Shown here one piece after another: positions 32,174 through 39,738 of a DNA stretch of 64,000 nt. A program made the position numbers and the translations under genes. Position 1 is the first letter of the stretch; each line of letters starts with the position of its first letter. Under the pieces are notes generated by a model that did no database searches, was not told the origin of the DNA, and saw nothing but the letters and a program-made list of their open reading frames with translations. This DNA comes from Streptomyces sp. S.PB5 (GTDB lineage Bacteria > Actinomycetota > Actinomycetes > Streptomycetales > Streptomycetaceae): contig NZ_JAQMWP010000004.1 of NCBI RefSeq assembly GCF_030403745.1, positions 124,001 through 188,000 of the forward strand. The letters run 5' to 3'.

Positions 32174-32674
32174 TCACGCGCTCAGTGAGAGCCTCCATAC
32201 CGTCTCCCCGTCGTGCTCCTCCTCTGTCCGGGTCAGGCCCGCTGCTGTGGCGACCGCGGCGGATGCCGTGTGGGACGGGTGGATGTGGGCGGTGATGGTG
32301 CGGACGTAGTGGCGGACCAGCCAGGTCACCAGGCCGCGGGCCGCTTCCGAGGCGAGGCCCTGGCCCTGCCAGGGGGTGCCTACGATCCAGGCGATCTCGG
32401 CCTCGTGCTTGCCGGTGATCGTGGCCTGGACGGTACCGATGAGGGTGGCGTCGGTGTGGAGGGCGAGGACCCAGTTGAGCCAGGTGGTGGTGGGGTCGGG
32501 GGAGCCGGCCACCAGGCGTTCGTAGCGGGTGTGGAGCTGCGCGGGCGTCAGAGGGGTTCCGCCGATGAACGTGTGCAGGGCGGGGTCGGAGAGGACGGCC
32601 GCCATCTCCTCGGCGTGGTCCACGCGCAGGGGGACCAGGTCGAGACGGGCCGTGCGGATGGGGTCGGCGTGCAC
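32174..32674 (-). CDS. GNAT-family N-acetyltransferase
   Basis: A 166-aa acetyltransferase of the RimJ/L-like GNAT type (RTARLDLVPL at the N-terminus). Acetyl-CoA motif A is visible as VGTPWQGQGLASEAARGL. GTG 32674 has GGGAG five bases upstream and removes an in-frame extension that would run into the tRNA-His gene. Substrate unknown. It stands alone between cebR and tRNA-His. Confidence 0.85.
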   Translation of the reverse strand: MHADPIRTARLDLVPLRVDHAEEMAAVLSDPALHTFIGGTPLTPAQLHTRYERLVAGSPDPTTTWLNWVLALHTDATLIGTVQATITGKHEAEIAWIVGTPWQGQGLASEAARGLVTWLVRHYVRTITAHIHPSHTASAAVATAAGLTRTEEEHDGETVWRLSLSA

Positions 32675-32697
32675 GCGGGCTCCCGGGAAGGCAAATG

Positions 32698-32737
32698 AAT
32701 CAGCCGGTGACCTCTGAACCGAGGCCACCGGCTGATT
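32698..32737 (-). terminator. terminator of tRNA-His
   Basis: Perfect 12-bp stem AATCAGCCGGTG/CACCGGCTGATT with an internal CCTC/GAGG extension, starting six bases after the mature tRNA 3' end. Confidence 0.7.
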
Positions 32738-32743
32738 ACTCAG

Positions 32744-32817
32744 GGTGAGTGACGGGACTCGAACCCGCGACATCCTGGACCACAACCAGGTGCTCTACCA
32801 GCTGAGCTACACCCACC
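32744..32817 (-). tRNA. tRNA-His (anticodon GTG)
   Basis: The complement folds into a cloverleaf with the extra G-1 of tRNA-His (position 32817) opposite C73. The acceptor stem is GTGGGTG paired with CACTCAC, the D-arm contains AGCTCAGCTGG, the anticodon loop TTGTGGT has GTG at 34-36, and the T-loop is TTCGAGT. CCA is not encoded. A TACACT -10-like element lies about 43 bp upstream at 32860-32865. Confidence 0.95.
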
Positions 32818-32866
32818 ATGACCGGGAACTTGCTTCGTGGTTTCCCCCGGCCGAGAAAAAGTGTAC

Positions 32867-32932
32867 AGGGTCCGAAGGGGTGCTCGCGCACGGCTTTTGC
32901 GGTGCCGGGTGCAGCCCCTTCGAACGGACCCT
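32867..32932 (-). terminator. long imperfect hairpin after orn
   Basis: AGGGTCCGAAGGGG (32867-32880) faces CCCCTTCGAACGGACCCT (32915-32932), giving two stems with a 4-nt bulge. It lies just after the orn stop and before tRNA-His. Confidence 0.5.
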
Positions 32933-32939
32933 GAAACAC

Positions 32940-33542
32940 CTACTGAGCAGGCAGGACGTGCTTCGCGGCGATTGTCCTCGCGGTGTCCGAGTCGGGGCCG
33001 GGCTGGGGGACGAAGATGGCCTCGCGGTAGTAGCGCAGCTCCGCGATGGACTCGCGGATGTCGGCGAGGGCGCGGTGGTTGCCGTTCTTCTCGGGGCTGT
33101 TGAAGTACGCCCGCGGGTACCAGCGGCGGGCCAGTTCCTTCACCGAGGAGACGTCGACGATGCGGTAGTGGAGGTAGTCCTCCAGCGTCGGCATGTCGCG
33201 GAGGAGGAAGCCGCGGTCCGTGCCGACGGAGTTGCCGCACAGGGGGGCCTTGCCGGGCTCCTTGACGTGCTCGCGGATGTAGGAGAGGACCTGCTCCTCG
33301 GCGTCGACCAGGGTGGTGCCGGTGGCGAGTTCGTCGAGCAGGCCGGATGCGGTGTGCATCTGACGCACCACCTCCGGCATCGTCTCCAGCGCCCGGTCCG
33401 GCGGGCGGATGACGATGTCCACTCCTTCGCCGAGTACGTTCAGCTCGGAGTCGGTGACGAGGGCGGCAACCTCGATGAGCGCGTCGTCGGACAGCGAGAG
33501 GCCGGTCATCTCGCAGTCGATCCACACCATGCGATCGTTCAT
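32940..33542 (-). CDS. orn: oligoribonuclease
   Basis: A 200-aa DEDDh exonuclease that degrades 2-5-nt RNA and pGpG, the linear product of c-di-GMP breakdown. Catalytic motifs: WIDCEMTGL (Asp9, Glu11), an Asp in GTDRGFLL and NHRALADI (His and Asp). Length is normal for Orn. ATG 33542 starts at the conserved N-terminus; no strong Shine-Dalgarno is visible. It lies downstream of adpA on the same strand, separated by a 381-bp repeat-rich gap, an arrangement known for Streptomyces ornA-adpA. Confidence 0.95.
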   Translation of the reverse strand: MNDRMVWIDCEMTGLSLSDDALIEVAALVTDSELNVLGEGVDIVIRPPDRALETMPEVVRQMHTASGLLDELATGTTLVDAEEQVLSYIREHVKEPGKAPLCGNSVGTDRGFLLRDMPTLEDYLHYRIVDVSSVKELARRWYPRAYFNSPEKNGNHRALADIRESIAELRYYREAIFVPQPGPDSDTARTIAAKHVLPAQ

Positions 33543-33765
33543 GCGACCACCCTAAAGCTGGCGTCGCCTTTTGGGAGGCCCGGTGTCGGTGCGGGCCGGG
33601 CTCTTCATCGCCCCCGCCGCCCCTTCCCGTCCCTTCCCTGGGTGCTGCCGCCCCCCAGACCCCCGCTGTCGGCCCTGAACGGGCCTCGTCCTCAAACTCC
33701 CCCAGAGGGGGCACTCCCAGACGGGCTGGGTGATGCGGCCCGGCGTGGAGAGGCTCGGCTTGCCC

Positions 33766-33858
33766 TGTGGCTCAGTCGATCCCGTGGGTTGGCCGATCCC
33801 GTAGGTCAGCCCACCCCGTGGCTCAGCCGCCCCTGCTCAGCCGATCCCGCCACCCAGC
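33766..33858. repeat. degenerate tandem repeats in the adpA-orn gap
   Basis: Several imperfect copies of a roughly 20-bp unit (GTGGCTCAG, CCGATCCCGT and GGTTGGCC or GGTCAGCC elements) run through this stretch. Upstream, 33599-33735 holds dispersed hairpin-type Streptomyces intergenic sequence, including CCCCCAGAGGGGG at 33699-33711. No gene is evident between 33543 and 33923. Confidence 0.5.
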
Positions 33859-33875
33859 CCCCACCGCTTCGGCGG

Positions 33876-33912
33876 ACGCCGGGCGGGTCGAGTCGGTCAA
33901 CCCGCCCGGCGT
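33876..33912 (-). terminator. strong terminator after adpA
   Basis: Perfect 13-bp stem ACGCCGGGCGGGT/ACCCGCCCGGCGT with an 11-nt loop, starting 12 nt after the adpA stop. Confidence 0.75.
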
Positions 33913-33923
33913 CCCAGGTGCTG

Positions 33924-35111
33924 TTACGAACCGCTTCGCTGGCCCGGCAGGCTTGCCGACAGCTGGGGGCCCGGGCCTACCGCGCTTGCCGCTGCCGTGC
34001 GGCGGGTCTGGAACGGGACCGGGCCGCCTTCCGGGAGGAGCGGGGATGGGCCGACCGGGCCCGCACCGTCGCTGTCGGACGGCTTGTCGCCCTGGGGGCG
34101 GCGGGCGCGGTAGGCCGCGCGGTACGCCGCGGGGGACGAGCCGAGCTGGCGGCGGAAGTGGCCGCGCAGCGCCACCGGTGAGCGGAAGCCGCAGCGGCCC
34201 GCGACCTCGTCCACCGAGTAGTCCGATGTCTCCAGCAGGCGCTGGGCCTGCAGCACGCGCTGCGTGATCAGCCACTGGAGCGGGGCCGAACCCGTCAGCG
34301 AGCGGAAGCGGCGGTCGAAGGTGCGGCGTGACATGTACGCCCTCGCCGCCAGCGTCTCCACGTCGAACTGCTCGTGGAGGTGCTCCAGCGCCCAGGCGAC
34401 GACCTCGGCGAGCGGGTCGGCGCCGATCTCCTCCGGTAAAGATCGATCGAGGTAGCGCTCCTGGCCGCCCGATCGGCGCGGGGGGACCACCAGGCGGCGG
34501 GCCAGCGCGCCGGCCGCCTCGTTGCCGTGGTCCGTCCGCACGATGTGCAGGCACAGGTCGATTCCGGCCGCCGTGCCTGCGGAGGTGAGGACGTCTCCGT
34601 CGTCCACGAAGAGTTCTCTCGGATCCACGTGCACCGACGGGTAGCGCTTGGCCAGCGTCGGTGCGTACATCCAGTGTGTCGTCGCGGGACGGCCGTCCAG
34701 CAGGCCCGCCGCGGCCAGGACGAAGGCGCCTGTGCACAGCCCGACGATGCGGGCGCCCTCCTCGTGCGCCCGGCGCAGTGCGTCGAGCGCGTCCTCCGGC
34801 GGCGGTGAGGTGATCGAACGCCAGGCCGGCACGACGACCGTGCCCGCCCGTGAGATCGCCTCCAGGCCATGTGGCGCGGTGAGTTCCAGGCCCCCTGTGG
34901 TCCGCAGTGGGCCTTCCTCGCCGCCGCACACCAGCAGTCGGTAGCGCGGTACGCCGGCGTCCTGGCGGTCGATCCCGAACACCGACAGCGGTATGGAACT
35001 CTCGAAGATGGGGCCGCCGCTGAACAGCAGCACCGCGACGATCTCCTTGCGGCGTCGCCCGGAAAGCTTCCGGGCCGCGGCTTCCGGCGCGGCAGTGGAG
35101 TCGTGGCTCAT
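33924..35111 (-). CDS. adpA: AraC/XylS-family pleiotropic developmental regulator AdpA
   Basis: A 395-aa regulator of morphological development and secondary metabolism. The N-terminal DJ-1/PfpI-like dimerisation domain (about 24-200) includes GLCTGAFVLAAAGLLDG; the C-terminal AraC-type double helix-turn-helix (about 225-325) includes AARAYMSRRTFDRRFR and VAGRCGFRSPVALRGHFRR. The interdomain linker contains a TTA leucine codon at 34437-34439 (LDRSLPEE), the bldA-dependent codon conserved in Streptomyces adpA. Length agrees with other AdpA proteins. The tail of about 65 residues is low-complexity. It is followed by a strong hairpin and orn. Confidence 0.95.
   Translation of the reverse strand: MSHDSTAAPEAAARKLSGRRRKEIVAVLLFSGGPIFESSIPLSVFGIDRQDAGVPRYRLLVCGGEEGPLRTTGGLELTAPHGLEAISRAGTVVVPAWRSITSPPPEDALDALRRAHEEGARIVGLCTGAFVLAAAGLLDGRPATTHWMYAPTLAKRYPSVHVDPRELFVDDGDVLTSAGTAAGIDLCLHIVRTDHGNEAAGALARRLVVPPRRSGGQERYLDRSLPEEIGADPLAEVVAWALEHLHEQFDVETLAARAYMSRRTFDRRFRSLTGSAPLQWLITQRVLQAQRLLETSDYSVDEVAGRCGFRSPVALRGHFRRQLGSSPAAYRAAYRARRPQGDKPSDSDGAGPVGPSPLLPEGGPVPFQTRRTAAASAVGPGPQLSASLPGQRSGS
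34437..34439 (-). promoter_or_regulatory. TTA codon (bldA translational switch) in adpA
   Basis: In-frame TTA between the dimerisation and DNA-binding domains. TTA is very rare in Streptomyces and needs the bldA tRNA-Leu, so AdpA synthesis depends on bldA. I noticed no other in-frame TTA in the window, but I did not check exhaustively. Confidence 0.9.
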
Positions 35112-35488
35112 ACTGCTAAGCCCCCCTCGGTGGTCGCGGCTCCTCGGTTGTGTCGCTCCTGCACGTTTCCCCTCGGTCCTGCACGAGTCCCCCGCCGTAA
35201 GACGTCAAGATCGAATCTACTGTGTCCCGTGGTGCCGGGGTGACCAGTTCGGCAACCGGCACATTGTCGACATGGCAACTTGGCGTGAAGCATTCGATCA
35301 CGAAGCGTTGCACTCGCGGGCCGTGCAGGGAAGTGCGCCTCGTCGCAGTGGCCAATCCACGTAGGGTGCGCAGGGTCTTTGGGACCCTTTCCGTGCAGGT
35401 CGAACGGGGGGTGGGGGGTGGTCCGGGCAAGTGATGCGCAGGGGCGAGAAGTTGGCTGAAAAGATACGGGTCCGTGCGCGGAAACCGG
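35112..35488. other. 377-bp adpA upstream region
   Basis: No gene is evident. TGGCGTGAAG at 35281-35290 matches 9 of 10 positions of the AdpA target consensus TGGCSNGWWY, which would fit autoregulation. GTGCCGG at 35232-35238 and CCGGCAC at 35256-35262 form an inverted repeat with 17 bp between arms. I cannot place the adpA promoter with confidence. Confidence 0.4.
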
Positions 35489-35509
35489 TCAAGCGACCGG
35501 TGAGTTTCC
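35480..35509. promoter_or_regulatory. 30-bp interrupted inverted repeat at the end of the small membrane-protein gene
   Basis: GGAAAC at 35480-35485 faces GTTTCC at 35504-35509, with an inner ACCGGTC/GACCGGT palindrome around AAGC. The composition resembles gamma-butyrolactone-receptor sites (AAACC...GGTTT type), but the spacing differs. It spans the stop codon of the 101-aa gene and lies about 370 bp before adpA. Confidence 0.4.
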
Positions 35510-35794
35510 ACCAGTGTGACGACCGCCTCGGTGTGCCCCGGTCCCGGTCCTGTGATGACGGCCACGATGCGGGGAGTGTTCCTCGGCGGGCAGACGGGCC
35601 GCACCGCGCTCGGACCGGCGCAGCAGGATCCAGCAGACGGCCGTGACGGCCGCGAGGCCGAGGGCCGTGCCCGCGGCGCCGGCGAGCGAGGTGCCGTACC
35701 AGACAAGGACCACGGGGACGAGAACGCAACTGAACGCCGCCCAGCGGACCACGTCCGTGGCGGATTCCTCGGAGGGCGGGCGGTGTCCGGACAT
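35489..35794 (-). CDS. small two-helix membrane protein
   Basis: A 101-aa protein with two transmembrane helices (about 19-35 and 40-60: WAAFSCVLVPVVLVWYG, then ALGLAAVTAVCWILL) and a basic, His/Gly/Arg-rich cytoplasmic tail. The ATG at 35794 has a GGGAG upstream. Function unknown. It is transcribed towards adpA, 377 bp away. Confidence 0.6.
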   Translation of the reverse strand: MSGHRPPSEESATDVVRWAAFSCVLVPVVLVWYGTSLAGAAGTALGLAAVTAVCWILLRRSERGAARLPAEEHSPHRGRHHRTGTGAHRGGRHTGGNSPVA

Positions 35795-36107
35795 GCGGTG
35801 CTCCCTGGGAGGTGACTGTCCAGGTTCAACGCGTGTTCGAGCGGTCGGTCACTGCGCGGGCGGCCAGGCGGGGCGTACGGGCGCGTGAATCATGTGCAAA
35901 CCGCCTGTACAGCGCAGCAACCATTGCGTTACGGGCGTGCACTCGTGCATGCTCCCTGGAATCCCTGCCGACCGTGCTGCGGGATCTGGGCTAAGGAGGC
36001 GTGCCGCCGTACCCTTGGGGGTATGGGGTTGGGAAGATGATTCCCGGACACAGCTCCGCCGCACACTGTCGTCCCTCCCACACAAGGATCACAACGCCGA
36101 GACAGCC
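35795..36107. other. 313-bp region between divergent small membrane protein and Usp genes
   Basis: I see no convincing gene. A good AAGGAGG lies before a GTG at 36001, but that frame runs as a shadow of the Usp gene. No operator I can name. Confidence 0.4.
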
Positions 36108-36635
36108 ATGGCCGGTCACGAATTCTTCGAACCCGCGGACCGCAAGCGGCCCGTCGCCGACCCCACGGCGGCCGAGCCCCTCGCGGCGGAAGAGCCACGC
36201 CATTCCTGCGACCCCGCCTTCAAGCACGGCGTCGTGGTCGGCTTCGACGGCTCCACGTCCAGCGAGCGTGCCCTCGCGTACTCCATCGGCATGGCCCACC
36301 GCTCCGGCTCGGGCCTGATCATCGTCCATGTCGCCAACCGGCTGCCCACCACGGTGTGGGCCGGCTGTGAGCCGCCGGTCTTCGTGGATGTGCCGGATCA
36401 TCGCACCGAGGTGCTCGGACTCGAGCTCGCCTGCGCGGACTATCTCGCGGAGGTGCCCTGGATCCTCGTCGAGCGCGGCGGTGACATCTGCCATGAACTC
36501 GAAGAGGTCGGGCGCGAGTACGAGGCGGACGCGATCGTCGTCGGCTCGACGCACGGGATCGTGGGGCGGATCTTCGGGTCCGTCGCGGGGCGGCTCGCGA
36601 AGCGGGCGAAGCGGCCTGTCGTTGTGATTCCGTGA
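36108..36635 (+). CDS. universal stress protein (UspA family)
   Basis: A 175-aa single-domain universal stress protein with an N-terminal extension of about 40 residues. The core begins HGVVVGFDGSTSSERAL and ends with the ATP-binding signature VGSTHGIVGRIFGSVAGRLAKRA and PVVVIP, so it should be a nucleotide-binding Usp. ATG 36108 is taken as the start; only a distant AAGGA precedes it. Usp proteins in actinobacteria are linked to hypoxia and stationary phase, but no regulator site is seen here. Confidence 0.85.
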   Translation: MAGHEFFEPADRKRPVADPTAAEPLAAEEPRHSCDPAFKHGVVVGFDGSTSSERALAYSIGMAHRSGSGLIIVHVANRLPTTVWAGCEPPVFVDVPDHRTEVLGLELACADYLAEVPWILVERGGDICHELEEVGREYEADAIVVGSTHGIVGRIFGSVAGRLAKRAKRPVVVIP

Positions 36636-36796
36636 CTCGGCGTTGTCCCTGGTGAGATGCGCCGGGGGAACGGCCCGGCCCCCTTTCGAACTCCCTTGTG
36701 CCGCGCATAAATCTACTCGCGCGTAGAGGTGTTTGTGCCTTTGTGAAGGGCATATATCGCTCACCGCGCAACTGCACAGCATGAAGGGAGCCCGCC

Positions 36797-37354
36797 GTGG
36801 ACAACGACGTCTCTGCGGGAGCAACCACCACGATCGTCGGCCGACTCGCTCTCGGGATCACCCTCCTGGCATTCGGACTCGGCCACACCGATGTGATCGA
36901 CGGTGTGACAGCCGCTGACGCCGTATCAATCGCCCAGTACGTGGGCGGAATTGCCCTCTTCGTCGCGGGGCTCATGGCCTTCCGCGACCGTGACACCGCA
37001 GGTGGTACGGCCTTCGCGGCGCTGGGTGCGCTGTGGTTCACCTGGGCCGTCTCCGACGCCGGATCCGCCAACGCGGCCGGGCTGTTCCTGCTGTTGTTCG
37101 CCCTCGTGGCGCTGTCCCTGACCCTCGCGGGAGGGGACCAGCTCGGGCAGGCGACCTACGGGTTGTTCTTCGTGGCGCTGGTGCTGATGGCCATCGCCCA
37201 GTTCGCCGACAACGACGGACTCGCCAAGGTGGGCGGCTGGTTCGCCGTCGCCTCCGGTGCGGTGGCCTGGTACGCGGCGACCGCGGCCCTGGCGCACTGG
37301 CCCACGGTGCTTCCCCGACGTGCTGCCGGCCGGGGGGTGACGGCCACCGGCTAA
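36797..37354 (+). CDS. GPR1/FUN34/YaaH-type membrane protein
   Basis: A 185-aa integral membrane protein with six predicted helices, resembling the acetate-succinate transporter family (YaaH/SatP): TYGLFFVALVLMAIAQFADN and the final WYAATAALAHW match its pattern. The classical NPAPLG signature is not visible at the N-terminus, so this is a divergent member. GTG 36797 follows GGGAG at six bases. It is followed by a strong bidirectional terminator shared with glmS. Confidence 0.7.
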   Translation: MDNDVSAGATTTIVGRLALGITLLAFGLGHTDVIDGVTAADAVSIAQYVGGIALFVAGLMAFRDRDTAGGTAFAALGALWFTWAVSDAGSANAAGLFLLLFALVALSLTLAGGDQLGQATYGLFFVALVLMAIAQFADNDGLAKVGGWFAVASGAVAWYAATAALAHWPTVLPRRAAGRGVTATG

Positions 37355-37396
37355 CTGGCAGCCGCCGCCGGGGTATTGGGCGGCCCCGGCGATGAA

Positions 37397-37437
37397 AACG
37401 GACCCCTGCGTGCGGGTGGCACACGCAGGGGTCCGTT
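37397..37437. terminator. bidirectional terminator between yaaH-like gene and glmS
   Basis: Perfect 16-bp stem AACGGACCCCTGCGTG/CACGCAGGGGTCCGTT with a 9-nt loop; it starts with AAAA, which reads as a U-run for the leftward transcript. Confidence 0.85.
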
Positions 37438-37450
37438 CATGCCGTGATGA

Positions 37451-39268
37451 CTACTCGACCGTCACCGACTTCGCGAGGTTCCGCGGCTTGTCGATGTCCC
37501 GGCCCAGGGCCAAAGCCGTGTGGTACGCCAGGAGTTGGAGCGGGATGCCCATCAGGATCGGGTCCAGCTCGTCCTCGTTCTTCGGGACGACGATCGTGTG
37601 GTCGGCCTTCTCCTGGTTCTGGTGGGCCACCGCGAGGATCTTGCCGCTGCGGGCCTTGATCTCCTCCATGGCGGCGCGGTTCTTCTCCAGGAGGTCGTCG
37701 TCGGGGACGATCGCGACCGTGGGGAGCGCGGGCTCGATCAGGGCCAGCGGGCCGTGCTTGAGCTCCGAGGCCGGGTAGGCCTCCGCGTGGATGTAGGAGA
37801 CCTCCTTCAGCTTCAGGGAGGCCTCGCGGGCCACCGGGTAGCCGCGGACACGGCCGATGAAGAGCATCGAGCGGGCGTCGGCGTACTGCTCGGCCAGCTT
37901 CTTGATCTCGGCCTCGTTGTCGAGGATCTCGGTGATCTGCTGGGGGAGCCTGCGCAGGCCCTCGATGATGCGCTTGCCGTCGCGGACCGAGAGGTCGCGG
38001 GTGCGGCCGAGGTGGAGGGCGAGGAGGGCGAAGGCGACCGTGGTGTTGGTGAAGCACTTCGTGGAGACCACGCAGACCTCGGGGCCCGCGTGCACGTAGA
38101 TGCCGGCGTCCGCCTCGCGGGCGATCGCCGAGCCGACGACGTTCACGACGCCGAAGACCCGGGCGCCCTTGCGCTTGAGCTCCTGGACGGCGGCGAGGAC
38201 GTCGTAGGTCTCACCGGACTGGGAGACCGCCACGTACAGGGTGTCGGGGTCGACGACCGCGTTGCGGTAGCGGAACTCCGAGGCCGGCTCGGCGTCCGCG
38301 GGGATGCGGGCGAGCTCCTCGATCATCTGGGCGCCGATCATGCCGGCGTGGTACGAGGTGCCGCAGCCGAGGATCTTCACCCGGCGGATCTGGCGGGCCT
38401 CGCGGGCGTCCAGGTTGAGGCCGCCGAGGTGGACGGTGGAGAAGCGGTCGTCGATGCGGCCGCGCAGGACGCGGTCCACGGCGTCGGCCTGCTCGTGGAT
38501 CTCCTTGTGCATGTACGTGTCGTGGCCGCCCATGTCGTAGGAGGCGGCCTCCCACTCGACGGTGGTGGGCTCCGACGTCGTACGGGTGCCCTCCGTCGTG
38601 TACGTGCGGAAGTCGTCGGCCTTGAGGGTGGCCATCTCGCCGTCGTCGAGAGTGACTATCTGCCGCGTGTGGGCGACCAGCGCGGCGATGTCCGAGGCGA
38701 CGAACATCTCCTTCTCGCCGATGCCGAGGACGACCGGGGAGCCGTTGCGGGCGACGACGATGCGGTCGTTGAAGTCGGCGTGCATCACGGCGATGCCGTA
38801 GGTGCCCTCGATGACCCGCAGGGTGTCGCGGACCTTCTCCTCCAGGGTGGTGGCCTGGGAGCGGGCGATGAGGTGGACGAGGACCTCGGTGTCGGTCTCG
38901 GAGAGGAACTCGACGCCGTCCGCCTCCAGCTTGCGGCGCAGGTCGGAGGCGTTGTCGATGATGCCGTTGTGGACGACGGCGACCTTGAGGTCGGCCGACA
39001 TGTGCGGGTGGGCGTTGACGTCGGAGGGGGCGCCGTGGGTGGCCCAGCGGGTGTGGGCGATGCCGGTGGTGCCCTTGAAGCGCGCCGGGACCTTGGCCTC
39101 CAGGTCACGGACCCGGCCCTTGGCCTTGACCATCTTCAGGCCGGCCGTCTTCGGGGAGGTGACGACGATGCCCGCCGAGTCGTAGCCGCGGTACTCCAGG
39201 CGCTGCAGGCCCTCCAGGAGGAGGGGGGCCACGTCACGCTTGCCGATGTATCCGACGATTCCGCACAT
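37451..39268 (-). CDS. glmS: glutamine-fructose-6-phosphate aminotransferase (isomerising)
   Basis: A 605-aa GlmS, making glucosamine-6-phosphate from fructose-6-phosphate and glutamine for peptidoglycan and amino-sugar supply. N-terminal class II glutaminase: nucleophile Cys2 (MCGIVGYIG), RWATHG and HNGIIDN. Two SIS sugar-isomerase domains follow (about 285-420 with SQSGETYD, and 455-595), ending in DKPRNLAKSVTVE. Length is standard. Streptomyces often have two glmS genes and this position fits the second. The start codon lies inside an AT-rich palindrome. The 85-aa gene ends 40 nt upstream on the same strand. Confidence 0.95.
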   Translation of the reverse strand: MCGIVGYIGKRDVAPLLLEGLQRLEYRGYDSAGIVVTSPKTAGLKMVKAKGRVRDLEAKVPARFKGTTGIAHTRWATHGAPSDVNAHPHMSADLKVAVVHNGIIDNASDLRRKLEADGVEFLSETDTEVLVHLIARSQATTLEEKVRDTLRVIEGTYGIAVMHADFNDRIVVARNGSPVVLGIGEKEMFVASDIAALVAHTRQIVTLDDGEMATLKADDFRTYTTEGTRTTSEPTTVEWEAASYDMGGHDTYMHKEIHEQADAVDRVLRGRIDDRFSTVHLGGLNLDAREARQIRRVKILGCGTSYHAGMIGAQMIEELARIPADAEPASEFRYRNAVVDPDTLYVAVSQSGETYDVLAAVQELKRKGARVFGVVNVVGSAIAREADAGIYVHAGPEVCVVSTKCFTNTTVAFALLALHLGRTRDLSVRDGKRIIEGLRRLPQQITEILDNEAEIKKLAEQYADARSMLFIGRVRGYPVAREASLKLKEVSYIHAEAYPASELKHGPLALIEPALPTVAIVPDDDLLEKNRAAMEEIKARSGKILAVAHQNQEKADHTIVVPKNEDELDPILMGIPLQLLAYHTALALGRDIDKPRNLAKSVTVE

Positions 39269-39276
39269 ATATATGT
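39265..39276. promoter_or_regulatory. AT-rich perfect palindrome at the glmS start codon
   Basis: ACATATATATGT is a perfect 12-bp palindrome containing the glmS ATG, flanked by GGAAT-type arms. Such AT-rich sequence is out of character here. It takes the place where a Shine-Dalgarno would sit and could be an operator or a means of keeping the start unpaired. Confidence 0.45.
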
Positions 39277-39308
39277 ATTCCGTTCCCCGGCCTCGACGGT
39301 CAGCCGTC

Positions 39309-39566
39309 TCAGCCGTAGACGATGCGGCGCAGCTGCCTGAGCGTAAGCTCCGGCGGCGCGACCGCCCGGTATTTCAGGTCCGCCTCGATCCGTTCGAAGA
39401 TCTGTGCGTTGACCAGGCCCTGGGCCTGGAGTTCGCGGTGGCGGCGACGGACGTAGTCCTCGGTCGTCTCGTCGAAGTAGGCGAGCACGTCCTGGATGAC
39501 CCGCAGCGCCTCGCCCCGTCCCAGGGGCGTGGACCGCATCAGATGATCAACAAGGTCGTCGTGCAC
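39309..39566 (-). CDS. conserved small protein (85 aa)
   Basis: A mostly helical 85-aa protein beginning VHDDLVDHLMRSTPLG and ending PPELTLRQLRRIVYG. I have seen this type in Streptomyces genomes as a conserved hypothetical protein, with no function known to me. GTG 39566 has AGGA eight bases upstream and marks the start of the conserved part; a longer in-frame extension is unsupported. It lies 40 nt before glmS on the same strand, so a shared transcript is plausible. Confidence 0.65.
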   Translation of the reverse strand: MHDDLVDHLMRSTPLGRGEALRVIQDVLAYFDETTEDYVRRRHRELQAQGLVNAQIFERIEADLKYRAVAPPELTLRQLRRIVYG

Positions 39567-39738
39567 TCGGTAGATCCTGAGGTATGAGGTCGGCTTTCGC
39601 AAGAATCCTGCCCGATATCGGGCAAGGGCCGGTGGAGGCTCTTGGAACGCCTCTCTTAGAACACTTATGGGACGGCCATGGGAGTCCGTTGGGCGGCCGT
39701 TCCCCGGGGCGATGTGTCCGGCGAGCAGCTTGTGGACC

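Noticed and set aside
36001..36318. A gene starting at GTG 36001 with a good AAGGAGG
   Set aside because: The frame becomes a Ser/Pro/Arg-rich shadow of the universal stress protein.
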